Assembly: GCA_016291405.1 (NCBI GenBank) | Contig: JAEEXG010000004.1 | Coordinates: 34,891 to 98,890, forward strand | Length of the DNA stretch: 64,000 nucleotides | DNA from: Lachnospiraceae bacterium | GTDB taxonomy: Bacteria; Bacillota; Clostridia; Lachnospirales; Lachnospiraceae | Direction of reading: 5' to 3' | Part shown: one piece after another, positions 35,567 to 45,182 of the stretch | Layout: every line of letters starts with the position of its first letter | Position numbering within the stretch: the first letter of the stretch is position 1 | The notes under the pieces: generated by a model | Databases searched by the model: none | What the model was told of the DNA's origin: nothing | The model's input: the letters and a program-made list of their open reading frames with translations, nothing else | Made by a program: the position numbers and the translations under genes

Positions 35567-36352
35567 ATGAAAATTATCGTATGTATAAAGCAGGTTCCCG
35601 ATACTAAGGGTGGCGTTAAGTTCAACCCTGACGGAACTTTGGACAGAGGCGCAATGCTTGCTATCATGAACCCTGACGACAAGGCAGGCCTTGAAGCAGC
35701 TCTTCGCTTAAAGGATCAGTACGGCGCAGAAGTTACCGTACTTACAATGGGTCTTCCCAAGGCAGCTGACGTATTAAGAGAAGCTATCGCTATGGGAGCA
35801 GACAAAGGAATTTTGGTTACAGACCGCGTACTTGGTGGTGCAGACACATGGGCTACATCAACAACAATCGCAGGTGCTATCCGTAACTTAGACTACGACA
35901 TCATCATCACAGGACGTCAGGCTATCGACGGTGATACCGCTCAGGTTGGTCCTCAGATCGCTGAACACCTTGGAATCCCTGTAGTTTCTTATGCTCAGGA
36001 AATCAAGGTTAACGGAGATACCGTAACAGTTAAGCGTCAGTATGATGACAGATATCACATGGTAGAGGTTAAGACACCTTGTCTTATTACCGCTCTTTCA
36101 GAATTAAACGAGCCCAGATACATGACTCCCGGCGGAATTTTCGATGCTTGCAAAGCAGAGATCACAACCTGGGGAAGAGCAGACCTTAAGGACGTTGATG
36201 ATTCTAATATCGGTCTTGCAGGTTCACCTACAAAGATCGCCAGAGCATCCGATAAGGTTAGAAAGGGTGCAGGAGAGAAATTCGTTCCCGAAACACCTAC
36301 CGAAGCTGTTGACATTATTGTTGGCAAGCTTAAGGAAAAGCATGTTATCTAA
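35567..36352 (+). CDS. etfB: electron transfer flavoprotein subunit beta
   Basis: A 261-residue EtfB, partner of EtfA and Bcd in electron bifurcation. MKIIVCIKQVPDTKG at the N-terminus and the ITGRQAIDGDTAQVGPQIAEHLG block with ETF-beta-type nucleotide contacts are visible. AGGAGG precedes the ATG. It lies between bcd and etfA as in other butyrate producers, which supports the bifurcating type. Confidence 0.96.
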   Translation: MKIIVCIKQVPDTKGGVKFNPDGTLDRGAMLAIMNPDDKAGLEAALRLKDQYGAEVTVLTMGLPKAADVLREAIAMGADKGILVTDRVLGGADTWATSTTIAGAIRNLDYDIIITGRQAIDGDTAQVGPQIAEHLGIPVVSYAQEIKVNGDTVTVKRQYDDRYHMVEVKTPCLITALSELNEPRYMTPGGIFDACKAEITTWGRADLKDVDDSNIGLAGSPTKIARASDKVRKGAGEKFVPETPTEAVDIIVGKLKEKHVI

Positions 36353-36370
36353 TAAGGAGGCTAAAGTAAT

Positions 36371-37420
36371 ATGAACTTAGAAGAATATAAGGGAGTATTC
36401 GTGTTTGCGCAGCAGGTTGACAACAAAGTTGACGGCATCGCTTACGAATTACTCGGTGAAGCAACAAGACTTGCAGCGCCTTTGAACGCTAAAGTCACAG
36501 CAGTATTGGTAGGTTCAGGCATTAAGAACCTTGCAGACTCTCTTGCAGAGTACGGTGCAGACAGAGTTATCGTTGTTGACGATCCCGAGCTTAAGGATTA
36601 CAGAACCGAACCCTACGCTCATGCTCTTGCATCTGTTATAAATGAATTCAAGCCCGAAATCATGCTCGTTGGCGCAACAGCTATCGGACGTGACTTAGGC
36701 CCCACAGTTTCAGCTCGTGTAGCAACAGGTCTTACAGCTGACTGTACAATGCTTGAAATTGGTGATTTCCCCCTTGTAGCAATCCCCGGTAAGGAATCAG
36801 AACAGAAGCACAATCAGCTTCTTATGACCCGTCCTGCATTCGGTGGTAACACAATCGCTACAATCGCTTGCCCTAACAACCGTCCTCAGATGGCTACAGT
36901 TCGTCCCGGCGTTATGCAGAAGATCGAGCCTAAGAAGGGTGCTAAGGCAGAAGTAGTTGAATTCAATCCCGGATTCACACCCAACAACAGATACGTTACA
37001 ATCAAGGAAGTTGTTAAGGCAGTTAACGACGTAGCAGACATCATGGATGCTAAGATCCTTGTATCAGGCGGACGTGGAGTTGGTTCAAAAGAAAACTTCA
37101 AGATTCTTGAAGACCTTGCAGAAGTTTTAGGCGGAACAGTTTCTTGTTCACGTGCCGTTGTAGATTCAGGCTGGAAGCCCAAGGATTTACAGGTTGGTCA
37201 GACAGGTAAGACAGTTAGACCCAACGTATACTTCGCAATCGGTATTTCAGGTGCTATTCAGCACGTCGCAGGTATGGAAGAATCAGACATCATCATCGCT
37301 ATCAACAAAGATGAAGATGCTCCTATCTTCGATGTTGCAGACTACGGTATCGTAGGCGACTTAAACAAGATCGTTCCCGAACTTACCGCTAAGTTAAAAG
37401 CTGAAATCGCAGCTAAATAA
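36371..37420 (+). CDS. etfA: electron transfer flavoprotein subunit alpha
   Basis: A 349-residue EtfA. The C-terminal FAD-binding domain carries LVSGGRGVGSKENF, SRAVVDSGWKP, QVGQTGKTVRPNVYFAIGISGAIQH and NKDEDAPIFDVADYGIVGD. With EtfB and Bcd it bifurcates NADH electrons between crotonyl-CoA and ferredoxin (established for clostridial homologues). AAGGAGG precedes the start. A strong terminator ends the operon. Confidence 0.96.
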   Translation: MNLEEYKGVFVFAQQVDNKVDGIAYELLGEATRLAAPLNAKVTAVLVGSGIKNLADSLAEYGADRVIVVDDPELKDYRTEPYAHALASVINEFKPEIMLVGATAIGRDLGPTVSARVATGLTADCTMLEIGDFPLVAIPGKESEQKHNQLLMTRPAFGGNTIATIACPNNRPQMATVRPGVMQKIEPKKGAKAEVVEFNPGFTPNNRYVTIKEVVKAVNDVADIMDAKILVSGGRGVGSKENFKILEDLAEVLGGTVSCSRAVVDSGWKPKDLQVGQTGKTVRPNVYFAIGISGAIQHVAGMEESDIIIAINKDEDAPIFDVADYGIVGDLNKIVPELTAKLKAEIAAK

Positions 37421-37451
37421 TTGAGGCTTATTAATTAATAGGTTCATTAAG

Positions 37452-37482
37452 GGCGCAACACTTCGGTGTTGCGCCTTTTTTG
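37452..37482 (+). terminator. intrinsic terminator of the butyryl-CoA operon
   Basis: GGCGCAACAC (37452-37461) pairs with GTGTTGCGCC (37466-37475) around TTCG, followed by six T. Confidence 0.93.
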
Positions 37483-37499
37483 CATTTTTTGGGCCCTTT

Positions 37500-37794
37500 G
37501 GGCCAATACGAAATTTCCTGTATTTTGGGAGTAATTTAAGGCCTTGTACCGGCTCATTCTACGTCTGGTTGGGCCAATACGTAAAAAATCGCAGATTGGG
37601 AGCATTTTCCCACATCGTACCCTCAATAATTTGCGAGGTGTGGGCTAATATGAATTCCATCTTAAATTGGGAGTAGTTTTTGTCCAAAACTACTCCCAAT
37701 TCAATACATTTTTCATATAGGGAGCAAAAACTTGAAATACATCTCCAAAATAGGCAAATTTGCTCCCAATTTAAGCTACTTTTTCCATTAGCCC
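37500..37794. repeat. composite intergenic repeat element, copy A (71-bp pitch, three forward and two inverted units)
   Basis: Units follow GGGCCAATA-N16-TTGGGAG(C/T)A. Forward units start at 37500, 37571 and 37642. Inverted units start at 37691 (outer end degenerate) and 37761 (ending TTAGCCC). Unit 3 and unit 4 form a perfect 15-bp hairpin, with arms 37666-37680 and 37686-37700 around TGTCC. Unit 2 and unit 5 share a 10-bp complement, ATTGGGAGCA/TGCTCCCAAT. The same layout recurs at 58459-58754. No gene is convincing inside it. Confidence 0.85.
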
Positions 37795-37854
37795 AGATAA
37801 GAATTGAACCACCGAGAGCGCAACAAGATTTCTTTTTAAATCACATCATTTTTC

Positions 37855-37883
37855 TTGGTAATAGCTTACACAGATGATAGAAT
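37855..37883 (+). promoter_or_regulatory. sigma-A promoter of the SGNH hydrolase gene
   Basis: TTGGTA (37855-37860), a 17-bp spacer and TAGAAT (37878-37883). Confidence 0.6.
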
Positions 37884-37950
37884 AAACAGGAATAGAATAG
37901 GTCTATAGAGAATGGAGAATTACAAAGGAACCTAACTACGGAGGAATAAT

Positions 37951-38610
37951 ATGTCAAAGAAAAGAATTCTATGTTTCGGCGATTCCCTCACTTGGGGATT
38001 TGACCCTGTAAGCAGGACAAGATTACCGGAAGATTCAAGATGGCCGAGAGTATTGGGAGAGGCCCTTGGAAGTGAATATGAGATAATTGAAGAAGGTCAG
38101 AATGGGCGCACGATTGCTTCAGACGATCCTGCAGAAGGAGAAAAGAACGGGCTTAAGTATATAGGCCCCTGCATGGAAAGCCATTCACCCTTTGATATTA
38201 TTATCATCATGCTTGGCTCAAATGACTTAAAGAGAAAGTTTTCTTACTCCTCAATGGACATTGCGGGTGAAATGCAAATCATGATTGAAAAGATTAAAGC
38301 ATACAATCATTTTAGATGCGGAGACTCCTTTAAGATTATCTTGATGTCACCGCCCTTCATCGCAGATTCCATAAAAGAATCATGGCTTGGGGATAGCTTT
38401 GGCTATGAAAATTCAGTAAAGGTATCAAAGGAGCTTCCTGACTGGTATGGTCAATTGGCGAAAATGTATGATTGTTACCACTTTGAAGCATCTAAGTATG
38501 TGGTTGCTTCAGATGCAGACGGATGCCACTTGGATAGTGAAAATCAGCGCAAATTGGGCCAAGAACTTGCTGAGTTTATAAAGAAGATGAGTGACAACTT
38601 AACAAAATAG
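37951..38610 (+). CDS. SGNH/GDSL-family esterase
   Basis: A 219-residue hydrolase with block I CFGDSLTWGFDP (catalytic Ser in GDSL), block II Gly in EEGQNGRT, block III LGSNDLK (Asn) and a late DGCHLDSENQ block V (Asp and His). It resembles arylesterase-type SGNH enzymes that cut short acyl esters, for example acetyl groups on plant polysaccharide or aryl acetates; the substrate is inference. There is no signal peptide, so it acts inside the cell. GGAGG precedes the ATG. Confidence 0.88.
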   Translation: MSKKRILCFGDSLTWGFDPVSRTRLPEDSRWPRVLGEALGSEYEIIEEGQNGRTIASDDPAEGEKNGLKYIGPCMESHSPFDIIIIMLGSNDLKRKFSYSSMDIAGEMQIMIEKIKAYNHFRCGDSFKIILMSPPFIADSIKESWLGDSFGYENSVKVSKELPDWYGQLAKMYDCYHFEASKYVVASDADGCHLDSENQRKLGQELAEFIKKMSDNLTK

Positions 38611-38650
38611 AAATCATTTTAAGAAAATAGTAGCAAAGCAAAAACTTGTT

Positions 38651-38659
38651 TGGTATAAT
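38651..38659 (+). promoter_or_regulatory. extended -10 promoter of the chemoreceptor gene
   Basis: TGGTATAAT (38651-38659), a perfect TATAAT with extended TG and no strong -35. Confidence 0.55.
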
Positions 38660-38709
38660 TGTTCACATAAGTTAGCCCTTAGGGGGCAGTTATGGAGGTA
38701 TAACCTTAT

Positions 38710-40185
38710 ATGGAAACTACTAATTCAGGCAAAGAGATTATTAACAAACATGCGGTTATTATGTATACCATTTTGGCTGTCACAATAACCCTTGGAAATG
38801 TTTACCAGTTTATATCTAAGGATATAACGATTGTAACATTGCTTGGTGTAGCGGCTTTTGCAGTTATTCCCGTTACCGCTTGCTGGATTGTTTATTTAAG
38901 AGACAATTACAGCGATTTGGTGAGACATATAATTGCGGTGGGTTTTGGAATCTTCTATGCGGTATGTTGCTTTACCGGTCACAGCAGGTTGATTTTCGTT
39001 TATGCGATTCCCCTTTTGTTTGTGGTTGGAATGTACAATGACATGAGATTTTCAATTACGGTTTCGGTTATCTGCTCAGCAGTTGCTGTTTTCCACGGCG
39101 TATGGTTTACGGCAAGAGAAAACTGGGAGAGCGACTCAATCGATAACATGCTTATCGAAGTGCTCGTAATGATTTTTGTGGCACTTTTCTCAATACTTTG
39201 TAACAAAATTACTTCTAAGCTTAACGAAGATAAAGTCAGAGTTATAAATGAAACAAGTGAAAAATCCGGAGATCTTCTTCGCACAATAATGCAGACATCC
39301 GGAGAAATCACAGACGAAGTTAAAGTTATTTCAGAAAAGATGGTTGAGCTTTCTTCTTCAAGTGAAGAAACCCTTTCTTCCATGCAGGAAGTTCAGGCCG
39401 GAACCACAGATTCCGCAGAAAGCATTCAGAACCAGTTATATAAGACAGAAGAAATTCAGGTTCAGGTTGATAAGGTTACCGAGGCTTCAAAGAACATTGG
39501 CGACAACGTTGTAGTTACCGTTGATGCTTGCCATGAAGGCCGTGACAACATGAAGAAACTGATTGAACAGTCAGGTGTTTCCGAAAAGGCAGGAAACGAT
39601 GTTCTTGGTGAAGTTGAAGGATTAAAGGCTTCAACAGAGCAGATGGGCACAATTGTAGAGCTTATTAAGAGCATTGCTTCTCAGACAAGCCTTCTTTCTT
39701 TGAACGCTTCAATCGAAGCTGCAAGAGCAGGCGATGCGGGAAGAGGATTCTCGGTTGTTGCAACAGAAATTTCTAACCTTGCAAACCAGACTCAGACAGC
39801 TACAGGAAACATTACAGACTTGATTGAAGGTCTTTCGGAAAAGATGAACGTGGTTGTTGAAGCAATCAACTCACTTGTAGAAAGCAACAAGGTTCAGAAT
39901 GAATCCGCAAACGTTACTGCCGGAAGCTTTGAAAAAATCATTGAAAGCATAAGAGAAATCAGAACCAATTCAAACAACCTTACAGGCGTTGTTGAAACAC
40001 TTGTTAAAGACAACAACGAAATCGTTGAAAGCATTCAGAACATCTCGGCTATTACCGAAGAAGTTTCAGCTCATTCAACCACCACCTGCGAAGCAACAGA
40101 GCACAATAAAGCCGTTGTTGAATCGGTTCAGACATCTATCGAAAAGATGCTTAAACTTGCAGATGAATTAAAAGCACTTGAATAA
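38710..40185 (+). CDS. methyl-accepting chemotaxis protein with membrane-embedded sensor
   Basis: A 491-residue chemoreceptor. The N-terminal 180 residues hold about six closely spaced hydrophobic helices and no sizeable extracellular domain, so sensing is probably in the membrane. The rest is the cytoplasmic signalling coil with the conserved hairpin [20 protein letters not shown] (about 337-356) and flanking adaptation helices. It has no obvious HAMP domain. GGAGG lies about 10 bases before the ATG. It sits between the two butyrate loci but has its own promoter and terminator. Confidence 0.92.
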   Translation: METTNSGKEIINKHAVIMYTILAVTITLGNVYQFISKDITIVTLLGVAAFAVIPVTACWIVYLRDNYSDLVRHIIAVGFGIFYAVCCFTGHSRLIFVYAIPLLFVVGMYNDMRFSITVSVICSAVAVFHGVWFTARENWESDSIDNMLIEVLVMIFVALFSILCNKITSKLNEDKVRVINETSEKSGDLLRTIMQTSGEITDEVKVISEKMVELSSSSEETLSSMQEVQAGTTDSAESIQNQLYKTEEIQVQVDKVTEASKNIGDNVVVTVDACHEGRDNMKKLIEQSGVSEKAGNDVLGEVEGLKASTEQMGTIVELIKSIASQTSLLSLNASIEAARAGDAGRGFSVVATEISNLANQTQTATGNITDLIEGLSEKMNVVVEAINSLVESNKVQNESANVTAGSFEKIIESIREIRTNSNNLTGVVETLVKDNNEIVESIQNISAITEEVSAHSTTTCEATEHNKAVVESVQTSIEKMLKLADELKALE

Positions 40186-40200
40186 AGAAAAATAGTACTA

Positions 40201-40226
40201 AAGGGGCTTGAAAAAGCCCCTTTTTG
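40201..40226 (+). terminator. intrinsic terminator after the chemoreceptor gene
   Basis: AAGGGGCTT (40201-40209) pairs with AAGCCCCTT (40214-40222) around GAAA, followed by T residues. Confidence 0.9.
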
Positions 40227-40227
40227 C

Positions 40228-40256
40228 TTGTCTTTTAATAGGTAGAGTGTTATAGT
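40228..40256 (+). promoter_or_regulatory. promoter of ptb-buk
   Basis: TTGTCT (40228-40233), a 17-bp spacer and TATAGT (40251-40256) with extended TGT. The start near 40263 leaves a leader of about 174 nt. Confidence 0.65.
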
Positions 40257-40272
40257 TTTAACGATTGGTATT

Positions 40273-40410
40273 ATTCGTGATGGATATCGATTACAGATTG
40301 ATTCTTTGTGCTAGCACAGAAGAATGAATATGCAATCGATATCATATACTGCGAAGCAGTGCCTTACATAATGAGCAATCTTGATTGCGAATTATGTAAG
40401 AATCACGAAT
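40273..40410 (+). ncRNA. cloverleaf-like structured leader of ptb-buk
   Basis: Outer stem ATTCGTGAT (40273-40281) with ATCACGAAT (40402-40410). Arm 1 is GATATCGATT (40283-40292) with AATCGATATC (40334-40343), capped by ATTCTT-TGTGCTAGCACA-G-AAGAAT. Arm 2 is ACTGC-GAA-GCAGT (40348-40360). Arm 3 is CTTACATAAT-GA-GCAATC-TT-GATTGC-GA-ATTATGTAAG (40363-40400). All arms are perfect or nearly so. It begins about 10 nt after the predicted start and ends 11 nt before the ribosome site. It may be a regulatory RNA or an inserted palindromic element. Confidence 0.65.
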
Positions 40411-40436
40411 GAAATAAACTTAGGAGGATGCAAACA

Positions 40437-41363
40437 ATGAGCATTATGTTTGACGACATTATCAGCAAAGTTACTTCTTTCCCCACAAAGACAGTAGCTG
40501 TTGCATGTGCGGAAGACACACCCGTACTTGAAGCTGTTAAGGCAGCAAAGGAAAAGAAAATTGCCAACTCTATTTTGGTAGGTGATGAAGACAAGATTCG
40601 TGCAATTGCAAAAGAAATCAACATGGATCTTTCAGATTACAAGATTATCGACAAGAAAGACACAATGGAAGCAGCTTTAACCGCAGTTAAGCTTGTTCAC
40701 GACGGAGAAGCTGATATCTACATGAAGGGTCTTATCGATTCTAAGTCATTCTTAAAAGGACTTTTAGACAAGGAAGTAGGCTTAAGAAACCCTGATGTAA
40801 AGACACTTTCACACGTATGTGTATTTGAAATAAAGGGCTACGATCACCTTTTCTTCTTAACAGACGTAGCATTCCTTCCCTATCCTACACTTGAGCAGAA
40901 GGTTGATATCATCAACAACACAGTTAAGGTTTGTGAAGCCTGCGGTATTATGAACCCTAAGGTTGCACCTCTTGCTACAGTTGAAGTAGTTAACCCCAAG
41001 ATGCCTTGTACAGTAGAAGCAGGCGAACTTACAGCCATGAACGAACGTGGCGAAATCAAGAACTGTATCGTTGACGGACCTTTGTCAATGGACCTTGCCA
41101 TCGATCCCGAAGCTGCAAAGCACAAAGGAGCTACAGACAGAAAGATTCAGGGTGATGCAGACATTCTTCTTTTCCCTGATATCCACGCAGGTAACCTTGT
41201 TTACAAGACATTGGTTCACACCACAGAAGTTAAGAACGGATGCATCCTTACAGGTACCAGCGCACCTGCTATTTTAACAAGCCGTTCAGATACATTTGAA
41301 GTAAAGCTTAACTCTATCGCACTTGCAGCTGTAGTTGCAGAATCACTTAAGAAGGAGAAATAA
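40437..41363 (+). CDS. ptb: phosphate butyryltransferase
   Basis: A 308-residue enzyme converting butyryl-CoA and phosphate to butyryl phosphate. It belongs to the phosphate acetyl/butyryltransferase family, shown by the central [18 protein letters not shown] and the late [20 protein letters not shown]. Pairing with butyrate kinase directly downstream supports butyryl rather than acetyl specificity. AGGAGG at 40422-40427 is 9 bases before the ATG at 40437; an ATG at 40428 abuts the ribosome site and is unlikely. Confidence 0.94.
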   Translation: MSIMFDDIISKVTSFPTKTVAVACAEDTPVLEAVKAAKEKKIANSILVGDEDKIRAIAKEINMDLSDYKIIDKKDTMEAALTAVKLVHDGEADIYMKGLIDSKSFLKGLLDKEVGLRNPDVKTLSHVCVFEIKGYDHLFFLTDVAFLPYPTLEQKVDIINNTVKVCEACGIMNPKVAPLATVEVVNPKMPCTVEAGELTAMNERGEIKNCIVDGPLSMDLAIDPEAAKHKGATDRKIQGDADILLFPDIHAGNLVYKTLVHTTEVKNGCILTGTSAPAILTSRSDTFEVKLNSIALAAVVAESLKKEK

Positions 41364-41364
41364 G

Positions 41365-42432
41365 ATGGGAAAATTAAGTCTAATCATTAACCCCGGTTCC
41401 ACTTCAACAAAGATTGGTGTGTTTGATGACGAAAAGCTTTTATTTGATGAAACACTTCGTCATTCAACAGAAGAAATTGCAAAGTATTCTTCTATTTACG
41501 AACAGAAGGATTTTAGAAAGAAAGTAATCTTAGATATCTTAAAAGAAAAGAACTTTGACATTAAGTCACTTAGCTTCATCGTAGGAAGAGGCGGAATGTT
41601 AAAGCCCATCCCCGGTGGTACATACAAAGTAACCGATAAGCTTTTGGAAGACTTAAAGGTTGGTGTATCAGGACAGCACGCTTCAAACCTTGGTGGCGTA
41701 CTTGCCAGAGAAATCGGCGATGAACTTGGAATTGCTTCATACATCGTTGACCCCGTTGTAGTTGACGAACTTGCAGATGTAGCAAGATTTTCAGGTGTTC
41801 CCGAGCTTCCCAGAAAGTCAATCTTCCATGCCCTTAACCAAAAGGCAGTAGCTAAGAGATATGCTAAGGAAGTTGGAAAGAAATACGAAGATTTAAATCT
41901 TATCGTGGTTCACATGGGCGGCGGCGTTTCCGTAGGTGCTCATAAGGGCGGTAAGATTGTTGATGTAAACAACGCTCTTGACGGAGAAGGTGCTTTCTCA
42001 CCCGAACGTTCAGGTGCGGTTCCCGCAGGTGACCTTGTAAAGATGTGCTTCTCAGGAAAGTACACACAGGCTGAAGTTTACAAAAAGCTTGTAGGTAACG
42101 GCGGATTCAACGCATACCTTGGCACCAACGATGCTCGTATAGTTGAAGCTAAGGCTAACGAAGGCGATGCAAAAGCTAAGGCTGTATTCGAAGCTTTCCA
42201 CTATCAGGTATCAAAGGACATCGGAGCTATGTCCACAGTACTTAAGGGAAAAGTAGACCAGATCATTCTTACAGGCGGTATCGCATACGGTAAGACCACA
42301 TGCGAAGCCATCAAAGAAAGAGTCGGCTACATCGCACCCATCACCGTATATCCCGGTGAAGACGAGCTCCTTGCTTTGGCTCAGGGCGGTTTAAGAGTTG
42401 AAACAGGCGAAGAAAAGGCTTGTGAATACTAA
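41365..42432 (+). CDS. buk: butyrate kinase
   Basis: A 355-residue ASKHA-fold kinase that transfers the phosphate of butyryl phosphate to ADP, giving ATP and butyrate. The N-terminal phosphate loop is [15 protein letters not shown]. The central [23 protein letters not shown] and the late ILTGGIAYG are family signatures. AAGGAG precedes the ATG, which begins one base after the ptb stop. A terminator follows. Confidence 0.96.
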   Translation: MGKLSLIINPGSTSTKIGVFDDEKLLFDETLRHSTEEIAKYSSIYEQKDFRKKVILDILKEKNFDIKSLSFIVGRGGMLKPIPGGTYKVTDKLLEDLKVGVSGQHASNLGGVLAREIGDELGIASYIVDPVVVDELADVARFSGVPELPRKSIFHALNQKAVAKRYAKEVGKKYEDLNLIVVHMGGGVSVGAHKGGKIVDVNNALDGEGAFSPERSGAVPAGDLVKMCFSGKYTQAEVYKKLVGNGGFNAYLGTNDARIVEAKANEGDAKAKAVFEAFHYQVSKDIGAMSTVLKGKVDQIILTGGIAYGKTTCEAIKERVGYIAPITVYPGEDELLALAQGGLRVETGEEKACEY

Positions 42433-42455
42433 AATAAAGCATATTGAGATTTTTG

Positions 42456-42492
42456 ACTCCGAAGGTCAACGGGCCTTCGGAGTCCTTTTTTT
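42456..42492 (+). terminator. intrinsic terminator of ptb-buk
   Basis: ACTCCGAAGG (42456-42465) pairs with CCTTCGGAGT (42474-42483), followed by a T tract. Confidence 0.92.
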
Positions 42493-42531
42493 CATTCATA
42501 TTTTCTTAACAATTGCGTAATCCCCTTTTTA

Positions 42532-42560
42532 TTGAAGAATAGAGCACAATCTGATACAAT
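42532..42560 (+). promoter_or_regulatory. sigma-A promoter of secA
   Basis: TTGAAG (42532-42537), a 17-bp spacer and TACAAT (42555-42560) with an extended TGA. Confidence 0.7.
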
Positions 42561-42615
42561 AATCATCGGGTTTTTATGTTTAAATAAGGGGAACCCTCGT
42601 GAAAGGACAATATAA

Positions 42616-45180
42616 ATGAGCGTAATTGATAAAGTTTTTGGCACGCACTCTGAAAGAGAAATTAAGAAGATTATGCCTACGGTTAAGGCAATCGAGGATT
42701 TGCGTCCTCAGATGATGGCTCTTTCGGATGAAGCCTTAAAAGATAAAACAAAGGAATTTAAAAAGAGATTATCTCAGGGCGAGACACTTGACGATCTTTT
42801 GGTTGAAGCTTTCGCAGTAGCAAGAGAAGCCACAAGACGTGTTATTCATACAGAACATTTCCCCGTACAGATTATGGGTGGTATCATTCTTCACCAGGGC
42901 CGCTTGGCAGAAATGCGTACAGGTGAAGGTAAGACACAGACAGACATTTTGCCCGTATACTTAAATGCCCTTGAAGGAAAGGGCGTTCATGTTGTTACAG
43001 TTAACGAATACCTTGCTAACCGTGACGCAACATGGATGGGTGAAGTTCATAGATTTTTAGGCTTAAGCGTAGGGGTTTCTTTAAACGCAATGACTCCCGC
43101 TGAAAAGAAGGAAGCATACGCTTGCGATATTACATACGTTACAAACAACGAACTCGGATTTGACTACCTTCGTGACAACATGGCGATTTATGAAAAGGAC
43201 CTTGTTTTAAGAGACCTTCATTACGCCATCATCGACGAAGTTGACTCCATTTTGATTGATGAAGCAAGAACACCCTTGATTATTTCAGGTCAGGGTACAA
43301 AGTCTACAAGCATTTATGCTATGGCTGATATCTTGGCAAAGCAGTTACACCGCGGCGAAGATATCGAAGAAGTCGGTAAGCTTGATATGATGCTTGGTAA
43401 TGTGAAAGAAGAAACCGGAGACTTCATCGTTAATGAAAAGGATAAGGTTGTAACACTTACAGAAAGAGGTGTGGCTGAAACCGAAAAGTTCTTCCACATT
43501 CAAAACCTTGCAGACTCAGAAAATATGGAAATCCAGCATGCGGTTATTACAGCGTTAAAGGCTAATAACCTTATGTTTAAGGATAAAGACTATATCGTTA
43601 AAGAAGGTGAAGTCATCATCATCGATGAATTTACCGGACGTATCATGCCGGGCCGTCGTTATTCAGACGGACTTCACCAGGCAATCGAGGCCAAAGAAAA
43701 CGTTAACATTAAGCGTGAATCTAAGACTCTTGCCACCATCACCTTCCAGAACTTCTTTAACAAATATAAAAAGAAAGCCGGCATGACCGGTACAGCTTTA
43801 ACAGAAGAGCGAGAATTCAGAGACATTTACGGAATGGACGTTGTTTCCATCCCCACAAACAAGCCGGTTCAAAGAATCGACCTTGATGACTCTGTATTCA
43901 TCACAAGAAAAGAAAAGTTAGAAGCAATCGTTAGGGATATTGCGGAAACACACGCAAAGGGACAGCCCATCCTGGTTGGTACCGTTACTATCGAAGCTTC
44001 CGAAGAGCTTTCAAGACTTTTAAAGAAGCAGGGCATTCCGCATACAGTCTTAAATGCTAAATTCCATGAAATGGAAGCTGAAATCATCGCCGATGCAGGT
44101 AGAGAAGGTGCCGTTACAATCGCTACAAACATGGCAGGTCGTGGTACCGATATTAAGCTTGACGAAAAGTCAAAAGAGCTTGGCGGACTTAAAGTTATCG
44201 GTACAGAGCGTCACGAATCAAGACGTATCGACAACCAGTTGCGCGGACGTTCCGGTCGTCAGGGTGACCCCGGTGTTTCCAAGTTCTATGTATCAATGGA
44301 AGACGATTTGATGCGTCTCTTTGGTTCAGACAGAACAAAGCAGATGTTTCAGTCAATGGGCATCGAATACGGCCAGGAAATCAAGCATAAAATGGTTTCT
44401 AACGCCATTGAAAGAGCCCAGAAAAAGATAGAAGAGCGTAACTTTGAAACAAGAAAACGACTCCTTGAATACGACCAGGTAATGAACGAGCAGCGTGAAA
44501 TCATTTACGCTGAAAGAAGACGAGTTCTCGAAGGCGAAAGCATGAGAGACGTAATCTATAAGATGATTACAGACATTACCGAAATGGCCGTTGACCAGGT
44601 AATCGGAGAAGATCAGAGCAAAGATGAATGGAACTACGCTGAGTTAAACCAGCTTCTTTTATCCATCATTCCCATAGAACCTGTCACAAAAGAACGTGTT
44701 AAGGGCCATAAGAAGAACGAATTAAAGCAGCAGTTAAAGGAAGAAGCCGTTAAGCTTTATGAGGCCAAAGAAGCCGAATTCCCTCAGCCTGAAATGATTC
44801 GTGAGCTTGAAAGAATCGTGCTCTTAAAGTCCATCGACTCTAAGTGGATGGTTCACATTGATGATATGGTTCAGTTAAGAGACGGTATCGGACTTGTGGC
44901 TTACGCTCAGAAGGATCCCGTACAGGAGTACAAAGCTCAGGCATATGATATGTTCGAAGAAATGACACAAAACATTCGCGAACAGACCGTATCCGTTCTT
45001 TTAAGAATCCGTATCGGTAACTCTATGGAAAGAGAGCAGGCGGCTAAGGTAACAGGCACCAACAAGGATGACAGCCTTGCAAAGGGCCCCGTTAAGAAGA
45101 CAGAAAACAAGATTTACCCTAACGATCCCTGCCCTTGCGGTTCCGGTAAAAAATACAAACAGTGCTGTGGTAGAAAATAA
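42616..45180 (+). CDS. secA: preprotein translocase ATPase SecA
   Basis: An 854-residue motor that drives protein export through SecYEG. Walker A is MRTGEGKTQ (about 100-108) and the DEAD-type box lies in [17 protein letters not shown]. The preprotein cross-linking domain, the second helicase domain ([25 protein letters not shown]) and helical scaffold are complete. It ends with the zinc-binding SEC-C motif [17 protein letters not shown]. The prfB gene begins 2 bp after the stop, a linkage common in Firmicutes. Confidence 0.98.
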   Translation: MSVIDKVFGTHSEREIKKIMPTVKAIEDLRPQMMALSDEALKDKTKEFKKRLSQGETLDDLLVEAFAVAREATRRVIHTEHFPVQIMGGIILHQGRLAEMRTGEGKTQTDILPVYLNALEGKGVHVVTVNEYLANRDATWMGEVHRFLGLSVGVSLNAMTPAEKKEAYACDITYVTNNELGFDYLRDNMAIYEKDLVLRDLHYAIIDEVDSILIDEARTPLIISGQGTKSTSIYAMADILAKQLHRGEDIEEVGKLDMMLGNVKEETGDFIVNEKDKVVTLTERGVAETEKFFHIQNLADSENMEIQHAVITALKANNLMFKDKDYIVKEGEVIIIDEFTGRIMPGRRYSDGLHQAIEAKENVNIKRESKTLATITFQNFFNKYKKKAGMTGTALTEEREFRDIYGMDVVSIPTNKPVQRIDLDDSVFITRKEKLEAIVRDIAETHAKGQPILVGTVTIEASEELSRLLKKQGIPHTVLNAKFHEMEAEIIADAGREGAVTIATNMAGRGTDIKLDEKSKELGGLKVIGTERHESRRIDNQLRGRSGRQGDPGVSKFYVSMEDDLMRLFGSDRTKQMFQSMGIEYGQEIKHKMVSNAIERAQKKIEERNFETRKRLLEYDQVMNEQREIIYAERRRVLEGESMRDVIYKMITDITEMAVDQVIGEDQSKDEWNYAELNQLLLSIIPIEPVTKERVKGHKKNELKQQLKEEAVKLYEAKEAEFPQPEMIRELERIVLLKSIDSKWMVHIDDMVQLRDGIGLVAYAQKDPVQEYKAQAYDMFEEMTQNIREQTVSVLLRIRIGNSMEREQAAKVTGTNKDDSLAKGPVKKTENKIYPNDPCPCGSGKKYKQCCGRK

Positions 45181-45182
45181 AT

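Noticed and set aside
37500..37794. CRISPR array, suggested by regular 71-bp spacing of repeats and spacers
   Set aside because: Repeats are conserved only at two short boxes, two of the five units are inverted, the same fixed layout occurs again at 58459, and no cas genes are near.
37680..37877. 65-codon open frame on the plus strand
   Set aside because: It lies across the composite repeat element, has no ribosome site and has low-complexity content dictated by the repeat units.
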